DNA of 64,000 nt, taken from assembly GCF_014451325.2 (NCBI RefSeq), contig NZ_JACSCH020000010.1, positions 164,258 to 228,257 on the forward strand. Reading direction: 5' to 3'. Shown here piece after piece: positions 8,117 to 17,149 of the stretch (the stretch's first letter is position 1; every line of letters begins with the position of its first letter). The stretch comes from Streptomyces sp. CB02980. GTDB lineage: Bacteria > Actinomycetota > Actinomycetes > Streptomycetales > Streptomycetaceae. The position numbers and the translations under genes were made by a program. The notes beneath the pieces are model-generated. The model ran no database searches. It was not told where the DNA came from and saw only the letters and a program-made list of their open reading frames with translations.

Positions 8117-9556
8117 CTACTTGCCGCGGCGGATGCGGGCCGCCTGCCTCGCCTCGGCCGTCTTGCGGGCGTCGGCGGCCTTGCGGGACTCGTTCTTGGC
8201 ACGGCCCGGTCGGCCGGGGACGGTGCCCATGCCGCGGAAGGCCGCCCCGCCGCGCTTGGTGCCCTCCTGGCTGGGCGCGGCGCCGTCGACGGGCACGCCC
8301 GAGGGGGTACGGGCGCCGGTGATGCGGCTCAGCGCGGCCTCGCCCGAGCGGACCTGGGTGACGCTGGGGCGGATGCCCGCGTCCGCCATCAGACGGGCCA
8401 CCTCGCGCCGCTCGTCGGTGGTGACCAGGGTGACGACGACCCCGGACTCGCCGGCGCGCGCGGTGCGTCCGCCGCGGTGCAGATAGTCCTTGTGGTCGGC
8501 GGGCGGGTCGACGTTGACGACGAGGTCGAGCTCGTCGACGTGGATGCCGCGCGCCGCCACGTTGGTGGCGACGAGGACCGGGACCTCGCCGGACCTGAAG
8601 CGGTCCAGGGTGCGGGTCCGCAGCGGCTGGGACTTGCCGCCGTGCAGCGCGGCGGCGCGCACGCCGCTGCCGAGGAGGTGCTTGGTGAAGCGGTCGACGG
8701 CCGCCTTGGTCGCCAGGAACATGATGACCCGCCCGTCGCGGGCGGCGATCTCCGTGGCGGTGGCGAACTTGTCGGCGCCGTGCACGTGGAGCACGTGGTG
8801 GTCCATCGTGGAGACGGTCGCCGCCGACGGGTCGACGGAGTGGACGACCGGGTCCGAGAGGTACCGCTCGACCAGGAGGTCGACGTTGCGGTCGAGCGTG
8901 GCGGAGAACAGCAACCGCTGGCCTCCTGCGGGCACCAGGTCGAGGAGCTCGGTGACCTGCGGCATGAAGCCCATGTCGGCCATCTGGTCGGCCTCGTCGA
9001 GGACGGTCGCGCCCACCCGGTCCAGTCGGCAGTCCTTGCGCTCGACGAGGTCCATGAGCCGGCCCGGCGTGGCGATCAGGACTTCGGCCCCGTCGCGCAG
9101 CGCCGTGGCCTGCCGGCCGATCGACATGCCGCCGACGACGGTGGCCAGGCGCAGCTTGAGGGCCCGGGCGAACGGGTCGAGGGCGTCCGTGACCTGCTGG
9201 GCCAGTTCGCGCGTGGGCACGAGGACGAGCGCGAGCGGCTTACGGGCATCGGCGCGCCGGCCGGCGATACGGACCAGCAGGGGCAGGCCGAAGGCGAGGG
9301 TCTTGCCGGATCCGGTGCGCCCGCGCCCCAGGACGTCACGGCCCGCGAGGGCGTCGGGCAGGGTCGCGGACTGGATCGGGAACGGCGTGTCGACGCCGAG
9401 CCCGGTGAGGACGTCGTGGACCTCGGCCGGCAGATCGAGCTCGGCGAAGGTGGCGGCGGGCGGCAGGGACGGGGTGCCGGCGGGCAGTGCCGCCCATTCG
9501 TCCTTGGCGGGGGCGCCGCGTCGGTCCGTACGGGGTGCGCTGTTCGCGTTGTTCAT
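8117..9556 (-). CDS. DEAD-box RNA helicase
   Basis: A 479-residue helicase with motif I GRTGSGKT, Ia PTRELAQQ, II DEADQM, III SAT and VI HRGGRTARAG. The C-terminal tail of about 90 residues is basic and Arg/Lys-rich and probably binds RNA. Motif I has GRTGSGKT instead of the more usual AQTGSGKT. The ATG at 9556 follows a strong GAGGAGG. It lies downstream of a cold-shock gene on the same strand, a pairing that suggests joint work on cold-stabilised RNA structure; a terminator between them argues for separate or read-through transcription. Confidence 0.95.
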   Translation of the reverse strand: MNNANSAPRTDRRGAPAKDEWAALPAGTPSLPPAATFAELDLPAEVHDVLTGLGVDTPFPIQSATLPDALAGRDVLGRGRTGSGKTLAFGLPLLVRIAGRRADARKPLALVLVPTRELAQQVTDALDPFARALKLRLATVVGGMSIGRQATALRDGAEVLIATPGRLMDLVERKDCRLDRVGATVLDEADQMADMGFMPQVTELLDLVPAGGQRLLFSATLDRNVDLLVERYLSDPVVHSVDPSAATVSTMDHHVLHVHGADKFATATEIAARDGRVIMFLATKAAVDRFTKHLLGSGVRAAALHGGKSQPLRTRTLDRFRSGEVPVLVATNVAARGIHVDELDLVVNVDPPADHKDYLHRGGRTARAGESGVVVTLVTTDERREVARLMADAGIRPSVTQVRSGEAALSRITGARTPSGVPVDGAAPSQEGTKRGGAAFRGMGTVPGRPGRAKNESRKAADARKTAEARQAARIRRGK

Positions 9557-9732
9557 GGGTCCTCCTCGAAACGGTGCGCTTCGAGGAATTCGCGAGGGGC
9601 CGCGGGCCCGATGAATTACTGGAACGTACCGAATGCCACGGGCGTGCGGATCCGGCCACGCCGAGGGGATGAAATCGGCGACCGGCCGGTGAAAAGCCCG
9701 GGAATATATGAAAAAGCCTGGAAAATGCGACG

Positions 9733-9769
9733 AGCCGGAGCCCTCACCACACGGGTGAGGACACCGGCT
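9733..9769 (-). terminator. Terminator after the cold-shock gene
   Basis: A two-part stem, AGCCGG/CCGGCT outside and CCTCACC/GGTGAGG inside, lies 19 bases past the cold-shock stop and on the minus strand is followed by a T-rich stretch (CATTTTCC, CTTTTTC). This is a credible intrinsic terminator that may allow some read-through to the helicase. Confidence 0.7.
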
Positions 9770-9787
9770 GCGTCGGACGTGTCAACG

Positions 9788-9991
9788 TCAGGCGGGGAGG
9801 ATGTTCTCCGCCTGGGGGCCCTTCTGGCCCTGCGTGACGTCGAAGGTCACCTTCTGGCCTTCCTGGAGCTCACGGAAGCCAGAGGTGGCGATGTTGGAGT
9901 AGTGGGCGAAGACGTCCGGGCCGCCACCCTCCTGCTCGATGAAGCCGAAGCCCTTTTCAGCGTTGAACCACTTCACGGTGCCGTTAGCCAT
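9788..9991 (-). CDS. Cold-shock domain protein
   Basis: A 67-residue CspA-family protein with both RNP motifs (KGFGFIEQ and VFAHYSNI) and the opening GTVKWFNAEKG. It is a single OB fold that binds single-stranded nucleic acid and melts RNA structure. The ATG at 9991 follows GAAGGAGAT. The upstream region is long and structured, as expected for post-transcriptional control of this family. A helicase gene follows on the same strand. Confidence 0.97.
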   Translation of the reverse strand: MANGTVKWFNAEKGFGFIEQEGGGPDVFAHYSNIATSGFRELQEGQKVTFDVTQGQKGPQAENILPA

Positions 9992-10018
9992 GTCAAATCT
10001 CCTTCGGGGCGTAGCCCA

Positions 10019-10041
10019 GGGGTCCGCACTGTGCGGAACCC
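10019..10041 (-). promoter_or_regulatory. Hairpin in the 5' region of the cold-shock gene
   Basis: TCCGCAC-a-GTGCGGA, extended by GGG/CCC with one bulged base, lies 28-50 bases before the ATG. If transcribed it would sit just upstream of the ribosome site. It could be a temperature-sensitive leader element or a protein site; nothing beyond the symmetry supports a choice. Confidence 0.45.
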
Positions 10042-10092
10042 GGAGTCGCCGTGATGATTGCCCCGTCCGGAAAACTGCACCGAAAACACAGA

Positions 10093-10127
10093 AAGTGCCT
10101 GACGATGTCGAATCGTCAAAGGCACTT
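10093..10127 (-). terminator. Hairpin between DUF817 gene and cold-shock gene
   Basis: AAGTGCC-TGACGAT pairs with ATCGTCA-aa-GGCACTT around a 5-base loop: 14 pairs with a 2-base bulge. On the minus strand it lies after the DUF817 stop and is followed by TTTCTGTGTTTTC, so a terminator is likely; it could also be the distal part of the cold-shock leader. Confidence 0.6.
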
Positions 10128-10203
10128 GTAAGTTTCTTTGGGAACCACGACTGCAACTGCTGTCGACTGTACCACGTCCCCTGCGCCCGTGCGAGGAATT
10201 GCC

Positions 10204-10974
10204 TCAATTCTCGTGTCGCGCCGAACGGGAAGACATCGCGAGGACGAACGTGACCGTCATCAGCAGCGCCCATGCCCCGAACTTGGCGAGGGACACCGGC
10301 TGCCAGCCGTCCAGCTGGTCCGGATAGCTCCAGGCGCCGACGTACGTGGCCGCGTTCTCCGCGACCCAGAGGAAGAAACCGATCAGGACGAACGACAGGG
10401 CCAGTGGCATCCGGTGGTCCCGGTCGCCCACCCGGAACCGCACCCAGGTCCCCGCCGTCGCCACGAGAAGCAGTGCCGCCAGGGCCCAGCGGGCGTCGGG
10501 CAGCCAGTGGTGGCTGAAGAAGTTCACGTACACGGCGGCGGCGAGCGCGGCCGTCGCGCGCGGCCGGTAGCCCGTCAGCCGCAGGTCGAACAGGCGCCGG
10601 GCCCGGCAGACGTAACTGCCGAGCGCCGCGTACAGGAATCCGCCGTACAGCGGCACCCCGCCGACCTTCGTCAGCGCCTCCTCCGGATAACTCCACGAGC
10701 CCATCCGTACCTTGACCAACTCGAAGAGCAGGCCGGTGGCGTGGCAGGCGGCGATCACCGCGATGTCCCGCCCGGTGTCCCACCCGACCTTCCAGGCCAC
10801 GACGGTGAGGCCGATCCCGTACAGCAACAGCAGGTCGTAGCGGGCGACCGGCAGCTCGGGCAGCAGGGACGAGACGGCGATCCCCCCGACGAGCGCGACC
10901 GCGAAGGCGCAGCACCGCGCCTCCAGTACCGCGAACCGCAGGAGCTGGCGTATCCCGTGCGTGAACGTGTCCAT
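10204..10974 (-). CDS. DUF817 integral membrane protein
   Basis: A 256-residue protein with about seven or eight hydrophobic helices. The segment FELVKVRMGSWSYPE and a later GAWSYPD are typical of the DUF817 (YoaT-like) family, whose function is unknown. The ATG at 10974 gives the usual family length of about 250-270 residues; the longer open frame adds only low-complexity Pro/Arg sequence and crosses the GAPDH terminator. No clear ribosome site is visible. It stands alone between terminators. Confidence 0.8.
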   Translation of the reverse strand: MDTFTHGIRQLLRFAVLEARCCAFAVALVGGIAVSSLLPELPVARYDLLLLYGIGLTVVAWKVGWDTGRDIAVIAACHATGLLFELVKVRMGSWSYPEEALTKVGGVPLYGGFLYAALGSYVCRARRLFDLRLTGYRPRATAALAAAVYVNFFSHHWLPDARWALAALLLVATAGTWVRFRVGDRDHRMPLALSFVLIGFFLWVAENAATYVGAWSYPDQLDGWQPVSLAKFGAWALLMTVTFVLAMSSRSARHEN

Positions 10975-11037
10975 GCGGGGAGGGACGCCGGGCGGCGGCG
11001 GTCGGTTCGCGCGGCGTGGCTGGAAGGGGGACGGCAG

Positions 11038-11083
11038 ACGGCGGCGCGCCGCACCTCCCGGAGGAAGTGCGGCGCGCCGCCGT
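11038..11083 (-). terminator. Strong terminator after GAPDH gene
   Basis: A perfect 17-bp stem (11038-11054 with 11067-11083, core GGCGGCGCGCCGCAC) with a 12-base loop that can itself form a short inner helix lies 20 bases past the GAPDH stop. Confidence 0.85.
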
Positions 11084-11102
11084 GCCGGTGGGCGGGTGGG
11101 GA

Positions 11103-12548
11103 TCAGACCGCCGGGGCCGGGAAGGTCGGGTACTCCACGCCGGAGACGTGCTGGACGACCCGGATGACCTGGCACGAGTAGCCGAACTCGTTGTCGTACC
11201 ACAGGTAGAGGATCGCGTTGTCGCCGTCGACCTTGGTCGCGCCGGCGTCGACGATCGACGCGTGGCGCGAGCCCACGAAGTCCATCGAGACCGCGTCGGG
11301 GGCCGTGGTGAAGTCGATCTGACGCTTCAGCGGCGAGTGCAGCGAGACGTCGCGGAGGTACTCGAGGACCTCGTCGCGGGTGGTCTCGCGGCCCAGGCGC
11401 AGGCTCAGGATGGCGATCGAGACGTCCGGGACGGGGACGCGGATCGAGCTGCCCGTGATCGGGGCCTTGAGCTCCGGCAGCGCCTTCGCGACGGCCGACG
11501 CGGCACCGGTCTCGGTGATCACCATGTTGAGCGGCGCGGAACGGCCGCGGCGGTCCGCCTTGTGGTAGTTGTCCAGGAGGTTCTGGTCGTTCGTGAACGA
11601 GTGGACCGTCTCCACGTGACCGCGCAGCACGCCGTACTCGTCGTCCATCGCCTTCAGCGGCGGCACGATCGCGTTGGTGGTGCAGGAGGCGCAGGAGAGG
11701 ATCTGCTCGTCCGGCTTGATCGTGTCGTGGTTGACGCCGTGCACGATGTTCGGCACGTCACCCTTGCCGGGCGCGGTCAGGACGACCTTGTCGATGCCGG
11801 GGCGCAGGTGCTTCGACAGGCCCTCGCGGTCGCGCCACTTGCCGGTGTTGTCGATGAGGATGGCGTTCTCGATGCCGTACGCCGTGTAGTCGACCTCGGA
11901 GGGGTCGTTGGCGTAGATCACCTTGATGGTGTTGCCGTTGGCGACGATGGTGCTGTTCGCCTCGTCGACGGTGATCGTGCCCTGGAACTGGCCGTGGATC
12001 GAGTCGCGGCGCAGCAGCGACGCACGCTTCACCAGGTCCTGCTCGCCACCGCCGCGGACGACGATCGCGCGCAGGCGCAGACCGTTGCCCGAGCCGGCCT
12101 TCTCGATGAGGAGGCGGGCGACGAGGCGGCCGATGCGGCCGAAGCCGTAGAGGACGACGTCGCGTCCGTCGCGGCGCTCGATCTTGTTCTCACCGGTGGC
12201 GCCGGCGACGGCCTCGGCGGTGAACTCCTCCACCGTGAGACCGCGGTTGTCGGTCTTGTACTCGGCGGCCAGCATGCCGATGTCGATCTGGGACGGGCCG
12301 AGATCGAGGGTGGTGAGCGTCTGGAGGAACGGAAGCGTCTCGGTGACCGACAGCTCCTCGCCGGCGATCTGGCGGGCGAACCGGTGGGTCTTGAGGATGC
12401 TGACCACCGACTTGTTCACCAGGGAGCGGCTGTGGACCAGGACGGTGATGTCCTGCTCCCGGTGCAGCTTCCCGATGATCGGGATCATCGACTCCGCGAT
12501 CTCCTCGCGGTTCTTCCAGCTGGTGAACGAGTCGTCATTGACAGTCAC
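11103..12548 (-). CDS. gap: Glyceraldehyde-3-phosphate dehydrogenase, long form
   Basis: A 481-residue protein. The catalytic region begins near residue 125 with the NAD site YGFGRIGR and carries the catalytic Cys in SCASCTTNAI and the C-terminal WYDNEFGYSCQ. An N-terminal extension of about 120 residues precedes it; normal bacterial GAPDH is about 335 residues. This matches the long GAPDH type known in streptomycetes. It interconverts glyceraldehyde-3-phosphate and 1,3-bisphosphoglycerate. The start is GTG at 12548 with only a weak purine-rich site upstream. It is monocistronic and ends at a strong terminator. Confidence 0.93.
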   Translation of the reverse strand: MTVNDDSFTSWKNREEIAESMIPIIGKLHREQDITVLVHSRSLVNKSVVSILKTHRFARQIAGEELSVTETLPFLQTLTTLDLGPSQIDIGMLAAEYKTDNRGLTVEEFTAEAVAGATGENKIERRDGRDVVLYGFGRIGRLVARLLIEKAGSGNGLRLRAIVVRGGGEQDLVKRASLLRRDSIHGQFQGTITVDEANSTIVANGNTIKVIYANDPSEVDYTAYGIENAILIDNTGKWRDREGLSKHLRPGIDKVVLTAPGKGDVPNIVHGVNHDTIKPDEQILSCASCTTNAIVPPLKAMDDEYGVLRGHVETVHSFTNDQNLLDNYHKADRRGRSAPLNMVITETGAASAVAKALPELKAPITGSSIRVPVPDVSIAILSLRLGRETTRDEVLEYLRDVSLHSPLKRQIDFTTAPDAVSMDFVGSRHASIVDAGATKVDGDNAILYLWYDNEFGYSCQVIRVVQHVSGVEYPTFPAPAV

Positions 12549-12651
12549 AAGTTTATCTTTCGAGCTAGGCGGCGCTCATATGGTAACCCCCGGTCTGTTT
12601 GCTCCATCAGAGGGGTGTCGAAGCTCACGACCTGCTCGGTGACGGCGCGGC

Positions 12652-12687
12652 CGGACGCGTGGTCGGACGCGTGGCGAGGCGCGTGGC
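12652..12687. repeat. Three 12-bp tandem units downstream of the serine hydrolase
   Basis: CGGACGCGTGGT, CGGACGCGTGGC and GAGGCGCGTGGC follow one another in the 143-base gap between the serine hydrolase stop and the GAPDH start. They are non-coding and of unknown role. Confidence 0.6.
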
Positions 12688-12691
12688 GCGG

Positions 12692-13723
12692 TCACGGGAA
12701 GGCGAGGGCCCGGAACACCTCCCTGACGCGGGCCAGGGGACCGGGGTCCCGGGTCAGGTGGAGGCGATTGGTGAGGAGGGCCGCCCAGCGGTCCCGGGTC
12801 GGCGAGACCCACATGCCCGTGCCGGTGAAGCCGAAGTGGGACCAGACGCCGGCCGCGGGTTCCGTGCCCGGCGCCGGGTGCCAGAACAGGCCGCGAGGTG
12901 GTTCGAGGTCGCCGGTGTGCACGCGGAGCGAGCCGGCCGTCCACTCGGCGGAGAAGGTGTCGGGCACCGGGGCGAGGAGGTGGCGGAGGAACCGTCCGAC
13001 GTCGCCGGTGGTCGTGAAGACCCCCGCGATCCCGCAGGCGCCGCCGAGCAGCCTGGCCGAGAAGTCGTGGACGGTGCCCTTGAGGTGCCGGCCGCTCTCC
13101 TCGTCGTACTCGGTGGGCGCGCACCGCTCCCTGAGTGCGGCGGGCAGCGGACCGTACCGGGTCTCCGCCATCCCGAGCGGCGTCCAGATCCGCTCCTCGG
13201 CGAGCCGGGGGAGCGGACGGCGGGTGAGGTGCTCGGCGAGGTAGCCGAGGATCAGGGCCGCCCGGTCGGTGTACGCGACGGCCTCCCCGGGCCGGTGCCG
13301 GAGCCGTTCGGCGAGGACGCCGTCCCGCACGTCCTGCGGATCGGAGCCGTAGAGGTGCCGGAGGTTGGCACGGAGCGGCATGCCGGCGGTGTGGGTGAGG
13401 AGGTGATGTGCCGTCACATCGGCGAGCGGCCGCGCCGCCGCCTCGGGCCAGTAACTGCCCAGCGGGGCCGTCAGGTCGAGCTTCCCGGCGTCGACGAGGG
13501 TCCCGATCACGGCCCAGACGGCCAGGATCTTGGTGAGGCTCGCCACGTCGAACAGCGTGTCGTGGCGCATCGGTTCATCCGGCCGCGCCGGGTCGAGCAG
13601 ACCGACGGCCCCCGCCGACAGGGTCGTACGGGCGTCGCCCACGGCCCACGCCATGCCGGGGCAGACGCCCGCGCGCACGGCGTCAGAGAGGAGCCGCTCG
13701 AAGGGGTCGCTGCGCTGCGCCAA
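12692..13723 (-). CDS. Class C beta-lactamase-family serine hydrolase
   Basis: A 343-residue protein without signal peptide. It has the SxxK nucleophile motif SLTK near residue 62, a YTD at the YxN position, and HFGFTGTG near the C-terminus matching the H/KxG motif. The family includes esterases, D-aminopeptidases and penicillin-binding-like enzymes; the substrate cannot be told. The chosen start is TTG at 13723, with GGAGG six bases upstream; no ATG or GTG fits better. Lack of a signal peptide argues against a periplasmic lactamase. Confidence 0.85.
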   Translation of the reverse strand: MAQRSDPFERLLSDAVRAGVCPGMAWAVGDARTTLSAGAVGLLDPARPDEPMRHDTLFDVASLTKILAVWAVIGTLVDAGKLDLTAPLGSYWPEAAARPLADVTAHHLLTHTAGMPLRANLRHLYGSDPQDVRDGVLAERLRHRPGEAVAYTDRAALILGYLAEHLTRRPLPRLAEERIWTPLGMAETRYGPLPAALRERCAPTEYDEESGRHLKGTVHDFSARLLGGACGIAGVFTTTGDVGRFLRHLLAPVPDTFSAEWTAGSLRVHTGDLEPPRGLFWHPAPGTEPAAGVWSHFGFTGTGMWVSPTRDRWAALLTNRLHLTRDPGPLARVREVFRALAFP

Positions 13724-13843
13724 GGCGGGCCTCCGGACGGTTGAGGGCGGCCCTGGCCTGGTGGGCCGTGCTCCGGAGTCATGCCCCGGACGTACGGGAA
13801 GACACCCTTCCGGCCGTCCGTCTCCCCACCGGCCGTACGCCGG

Positions 13844-15619
13844 TCACCTGGCGTCCGTCTCCTTGTCGGGCTCGTCGACCGGCTTGCAGGTGACCTCGTC
13901 GCGCGGGGTGTAGTGGGTCTTGAAGGTCTCCCGCTTGACCTCGGCGCCGTCGTTCTTGAAGACCCGGTCGACCGAGATGTCGAAACCCTCCAGCGGCGGC
14001 TGCGGCACACAGGCCTTGCCGGTGCCCTCGGCCTTCTTCGGCTCCGTGAGGTTGGTGCGCTCCCCGGCGACCGCCTCCACGGAGTCGTACTTCTTCGTCC
14101 CGAGGAAGCTCACGGTGACGGACGAGTCCGTCGCGCCCGCCTTGATGTAGATCGGCTTCCCGGAGTCGTTGCGGAACTTCAGGTCGAGCTGCCCCCAGGC
14201 GACGGTCGCCTCACGGCCCGCCGGGTAGCGCTCGATGTAGAAGGAGTGGGCGCCGTACTCGACGGGCTTCACCCCGGCGAAGAACATGGCGTTGAACATG
14301 GTGGTGGCCATCGCCGACACACCGCCGCCGGGCGCCGAGCGGTACTGGCCGTCCAGGATCATCGTGCCGTCCACGAAGCCGTTGTCCGGGGTGCGCTCGC
14401 CGACCGTCTTGTTGAAGCTCCACACCTCGCCCGGCTGCACGATCGAACCGTTGATGAGCTCGGCGGCCCGGCCGATGTTCGTCGTCCGGTACGGAGCGGC
14501 CGGGAAGTTCACCGTGTACGTCGACATCTGCTCGGTGATCCCGAGACGCGCCAGGGAGCCGGACGTCAGCTCGGGCTGCGTGACCGTCGTGGCCACGTCG
14601 GCGGTACGCGCGGCGGCTCCCGACCGGGTCAGCAGCGGGCGCACCGCGTCGCCGAGGGCCTTCGCGGTCACCTCGTGCCCCGGCCTGCCCTCCGACTCGA
14701 CGACGACCCTGCCGTCCCGCACGCCGAGGGTCGCCTCGACGGGCGCGCCCGTCAGGGAGGAGATCGGGTCCGCCACGTCCGGGTCGCGCAGCAGCGCCTC
14801 GGCGTCGAGGGCGGCGGTCAGCCGGCCGTTCTCGTTCTTCACGGTGAGGTGGTCGCCGAGTGTCGCGGCGGAGATCCGCAGCCGGTCCGCGCCCGCCGTG
14901 AGCGTCACGGGTCCCGAGACGGCGGGCTTCGCGTACGTGTCGAGGAAGCGGGTCACCTCGGCCGCGGCCAGCTTCGGCTCGGTCACGGCGACGGGGAGCG
15001 TGACGGGCGAGGCGCCGGTGGCGGCGGGGTAGGCGGCGCGCAGGGTCTCGACGGCCTTGCCCGTGTCCAGCTTCTGGCCGGCGACGGGACGGGTCGCGAC
15101 GGCCTTGCCCTCGCGGAAGGCCACAGACCCCTCGCGCACCGTGCGGTCGTTCTTCTTGGCGAGCTCGGCCACGGCGGCGTTCGCCTTGCCCGCGTCGTAC
15201 GCGAGGACCGGCTGGATCTCCCGGTCGCCGGACGAGAAGAGCCGCCCGATGACGGTGAACGGGTCGCGGGAGGGATCGGCCGCCAGCTCGGCGGTCTTCG
15301 CCAGGTCCACGGTGAGGCCGGCGGTCGCCGGTGTCACGGTCGAGGCGCTGCCGCCGACCCGCACGGGTATCGGCGCGCTCCACGCGACCGGTGCCTCGGC
15401 CGCCAGCTTCGCCTCGGCGTCGGTGCGGCTCATGCCGCCGATGTCGACGCCGCCGACGCGGGTGCCGGCGGATATGTCGTCGCCGGTGGCGACGAGCCCC
15501 GCCACGTACAGCCCGCCCGCGGCGACGGCGACCACGCCTGTCGCGATCGCCGCCGTCCGGAGACGCGGACGGCGCCCCTCGCGGGGCGTCGGGGCATGGT
15601 GGGTCGTGGAGCGGGGCAC
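13844..15619 (-). CDS. VanW family protein with peptidoglycan-binding-like repeats
   Basis: About 591 residues. A basic cytoplasmic tail and a membrane anchor (AIATGVVAVAAGGLYVAGLV) come first, then two Ala-rich YoaR-type segments of about 100 residues each, then the VanW domain from about residue 365 (PGEVWSFNKTVGERT, then GGGVSAMATTMFNAMF). VanW proteins are surface-exposed and associated with the cell wall and vancomycin clusters; biochemical function is not settled. A GTG at 15619 preceded by GGGAGAG is preferred; an upstream ATG at 15688 adds 23 residues. Transcribed alone. Confidence 0.85.
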   Translation of the reverse strand: MPRSTTHHAPTPREGRRPRLRTAAIATGVVAVAAGGLYVAGLVATGDDISAGTRVGGVDIGGMSRTDAEAKLAAEAPVAWSAPIPVRVGGSASTVTPATAGLTVDLAKTAELAADPSRDPFTVIGRLFSSGDREIQPVLAYDAGKANAAVAELAKKNDRTVREGSVAFREGKAVATRPVAGQKLDTGKAVETLRAAYPAATGASPVTLPVAVTEPKLAAAEVTRFLDTYAKPAVSGPVTLTAGADRLRISAATLGDHLTVKNENGRLTAALDAEALLRDPDVADPISSLTGAPVEATLGVRDGRVVVESEGRPGHEVTAKALGDAVRPLLTRSGAAARTADVATTVTQPELTSGSLARLGITEQMSTYTVNFPAAPYRTTNIGRAAELINGSIVQPGEVWSFNKTVGERTPDNGFVDGTMILDGQYRSAPGGGVSAMATTMFNAMFFAGVKPVEYGAHSFYIERYPAGREATVAWGQLDLKFRNDSGKPIYIKAGATDSSVTVSFLGTKKYDSVEAVAGERTNLTEPKKAEGTGKACVPQPPLEGFDISVDRVFKNDGAEVKRETFKTHYTPRDEVTCKPVDEPDKETDAR

Positions 15620-15836
15620 GCGCTCTCCCGTGGCGTCGAGGATCAGGGGAACACTCGACGGTACGCCGAAAGAGTGTCTTATGCACATAAGGGGGGTTTG
15701 ACCTGCGGGGATACGGAGAGGAGCGGAGGCGGTACGGAGAGTCGGCGCGGAGAGCCCCCGGGGGGGGCGGGCACGGAGCGTCCCGCGCCGGGGCGCCCGG
15801 CAGCCGCACCCCGCCCCGCCCGCCTAAGCTGGACCG

Positions 15837-16598
15837 ATGCCTGCCCCGCCCCCGAGCCCCGGGCCCCAGTCCGTCGACCGGGCCCTCGCCGTCCTCGACG
15901 CCGTCGCCGACGCCGACCGGCCCGTCGGGGCGAAGGCGCTGGCCAGGCACCTAGGCTGCGCCCTCTCGACCGTCTACCACCTCACCGGGCCCCTGCTCGC
16001 GCGCGGCTACCTCGTCCGCACCGCCGAGGGGTACGCCCCCGGGCCCCGCGTCCCGGCCCTGCACCGCTCTCACCAGCGGCACCACGGGCTCGGCGCCGGC
16101 ACCGGCGAGCTCCTCGGCCGGCTGCGGCGGGCCACGGGCGCGGAGGCGTACCACACCGCCTACCGCGACGGCCTGATCACCGTCGTCGACACCACCGCCC
16201 CGGTCACCGACGCCGCCCACCCCTTCGCGCCGGGCCCCGAACAGCGCGCCCACGCGACCGCCCACGGCAAGGCCCTGCTCGCCGCGCTGCCGCGCCCGCT
16301 GCGCCGCCGCTATCTCGCGGAGCACGGGATGGCCCGATTCACCGAGCGGACGATCACCAGCGCCGAGCGCTTCGAGGCCGAGGTCGACCGGGTGCGCGGG
16401 CAGGGCATCGCCGTGTCCGTGGGCGAGGCGGACCTCGCGTACACCTGTCTCGCCGTGGCGCTGCCCGAGCGCGGCGACGGCATCGTGCACGCCCTGTCCG
16501 TCTCCCTGTCGACCGCCGACTTCGGGCGGCGCCAGGGCGAGATCCGGGCGGCGCTCACCCGCGCCGTACCGGAGTTTCCGGCCCTGCCGGAATCCTGA
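15837..16598 (+). CDS. IclR-family transcriptional regulator
   Basis: A 253-residue regulator. Residues 10-70 form the winged helix (QSVDRALAVLDAV, then STVYHLTGPLLARGYL) and residues 90-250 the effector domain, ending in the family pattern ALSVSLSTADF. It likely controls a catabolic or nearby gene. The ATG is not preceded by a Shine-Dalgarno; TAAGCT (15825-15830) lies exactly six bases upstream, the geometry expected for a leaderless transcript. A small monooxygenase follows on the same strand. Confidence 0.9.
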   Translation: MPAPPPSPGPQSVDRALAVLDAVADADRPVGAKALARHLGCALSTVYHLTGPLLARGYLVRTAEGYAPGPRVPALHRSHQRHHGLGAGTGELLGRLRRATGAEAYHTAYRDGLITVVDTTAPVTDAAHPFAPGPEQRAHATAHGKALLAALPRPLRRRYLAEHGMARFTERTITSAERFEAEVDRVRGQGIAVSVGEADLAYTCLAVALPERGDGIVHALSVSLSTADFGRRQGEIRAALTRAVPEFPALPES

Positions 16599-16643
16599 CC
16601 GGACCGACTGGCCGCGCCGGCCGGGGCGCCGCAGGCTTGTCGC

Positions 16644-16976
16644 ATGATCTTCATCGCCGTTCGTTTCACCGCCCGCCCCGACCACGCCGACCGCTGGCTC
16701 GACCTGGTCGCCGACTTCACCCGCGCCACCCGCGCGGAGCCCGGCAACCTCTTCTTCGACTGGTCCCGCAGCGTCGACGACCCGAACGTCTTCGTCCTCC
16801 TGGAGGCCTTCGCGGACGCCGCGGCGGGCGCGGCCCACGTCGCCTCCCCGCACTTCACGGCCGGTCTGGAGGCCATGGCCGGAGCCATCGCCACCACCCC
16901 CGAGATCATCAACGTCGAGGTCCCGCAGCAGGGCTGGGGCGCCATGGCGGAGCTTGCCCCGACCGGCGGCGCCTGA
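16644..16976 (+). CDS. Small antibiotic-biosynthesis-monooxygenase-type protein
   Basis: A 110-residue ferredoxin-like alpha/beta barrel of the ABM family. Visible hallmarks are the opening beta strand IFIAVRF, the segment EPGNLFFDW and the pair of helix residues around HVASPHF. Members act as small quinol or polyketide monooxygenases or as signal-sensing domains. It lies 45 bases after the IclR gene, so may be its target or partner. CAGGCT six bases before the ATG and no Shine-Dalgarno suggest its own leaderless promoter. Confidence 0.85.
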   Translation: MIFIAVRFTARPDHADRWLDLVADFTRATRAEPGNLFFDWSRSVDDPNVFVLLEAFADAAAGAAHVASPHFTAGLEAMAGAIATTPEIINVEVPQQGWGAMAELAPTGGA

Positions 16977-17038
16977 GCGTCCCCCGACCGCCGCCCGAGC
17001 GCTTCCCGGAGCGGCCGGCCGAGCCGTTCCCGGCGGCC

Positions 17039-17055
17039 CGGGGCGGCGTGCCCCG
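17039..17055 (+). terminator. Candidate weak terminator after the ABM gene
   Basis: CGGGGC-ggcgt-GCCCCG forms a 6-bp G/C stem 62 bases after the stop. Short stem in GC-rich DNA, so low confidence. Confidence 0.3.
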
Positions 17056-17149
17056 AGCCCGTCCGCGGCGGCCCCGGGACGGCCCCGCCCCGCCTGATAG
17101 GTTCGCGTGCACACGCAGGCGGGGCGGCGGCCCGAGGGGAGAAGCGCAC

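Noticed and set aside
12576..13124. Minus-strand frame overlapping the serine hydrolase end
   Set aside because: Arg/Pro/Gly-rich, no ribosome site, and an alternative frame of the hydrolase.
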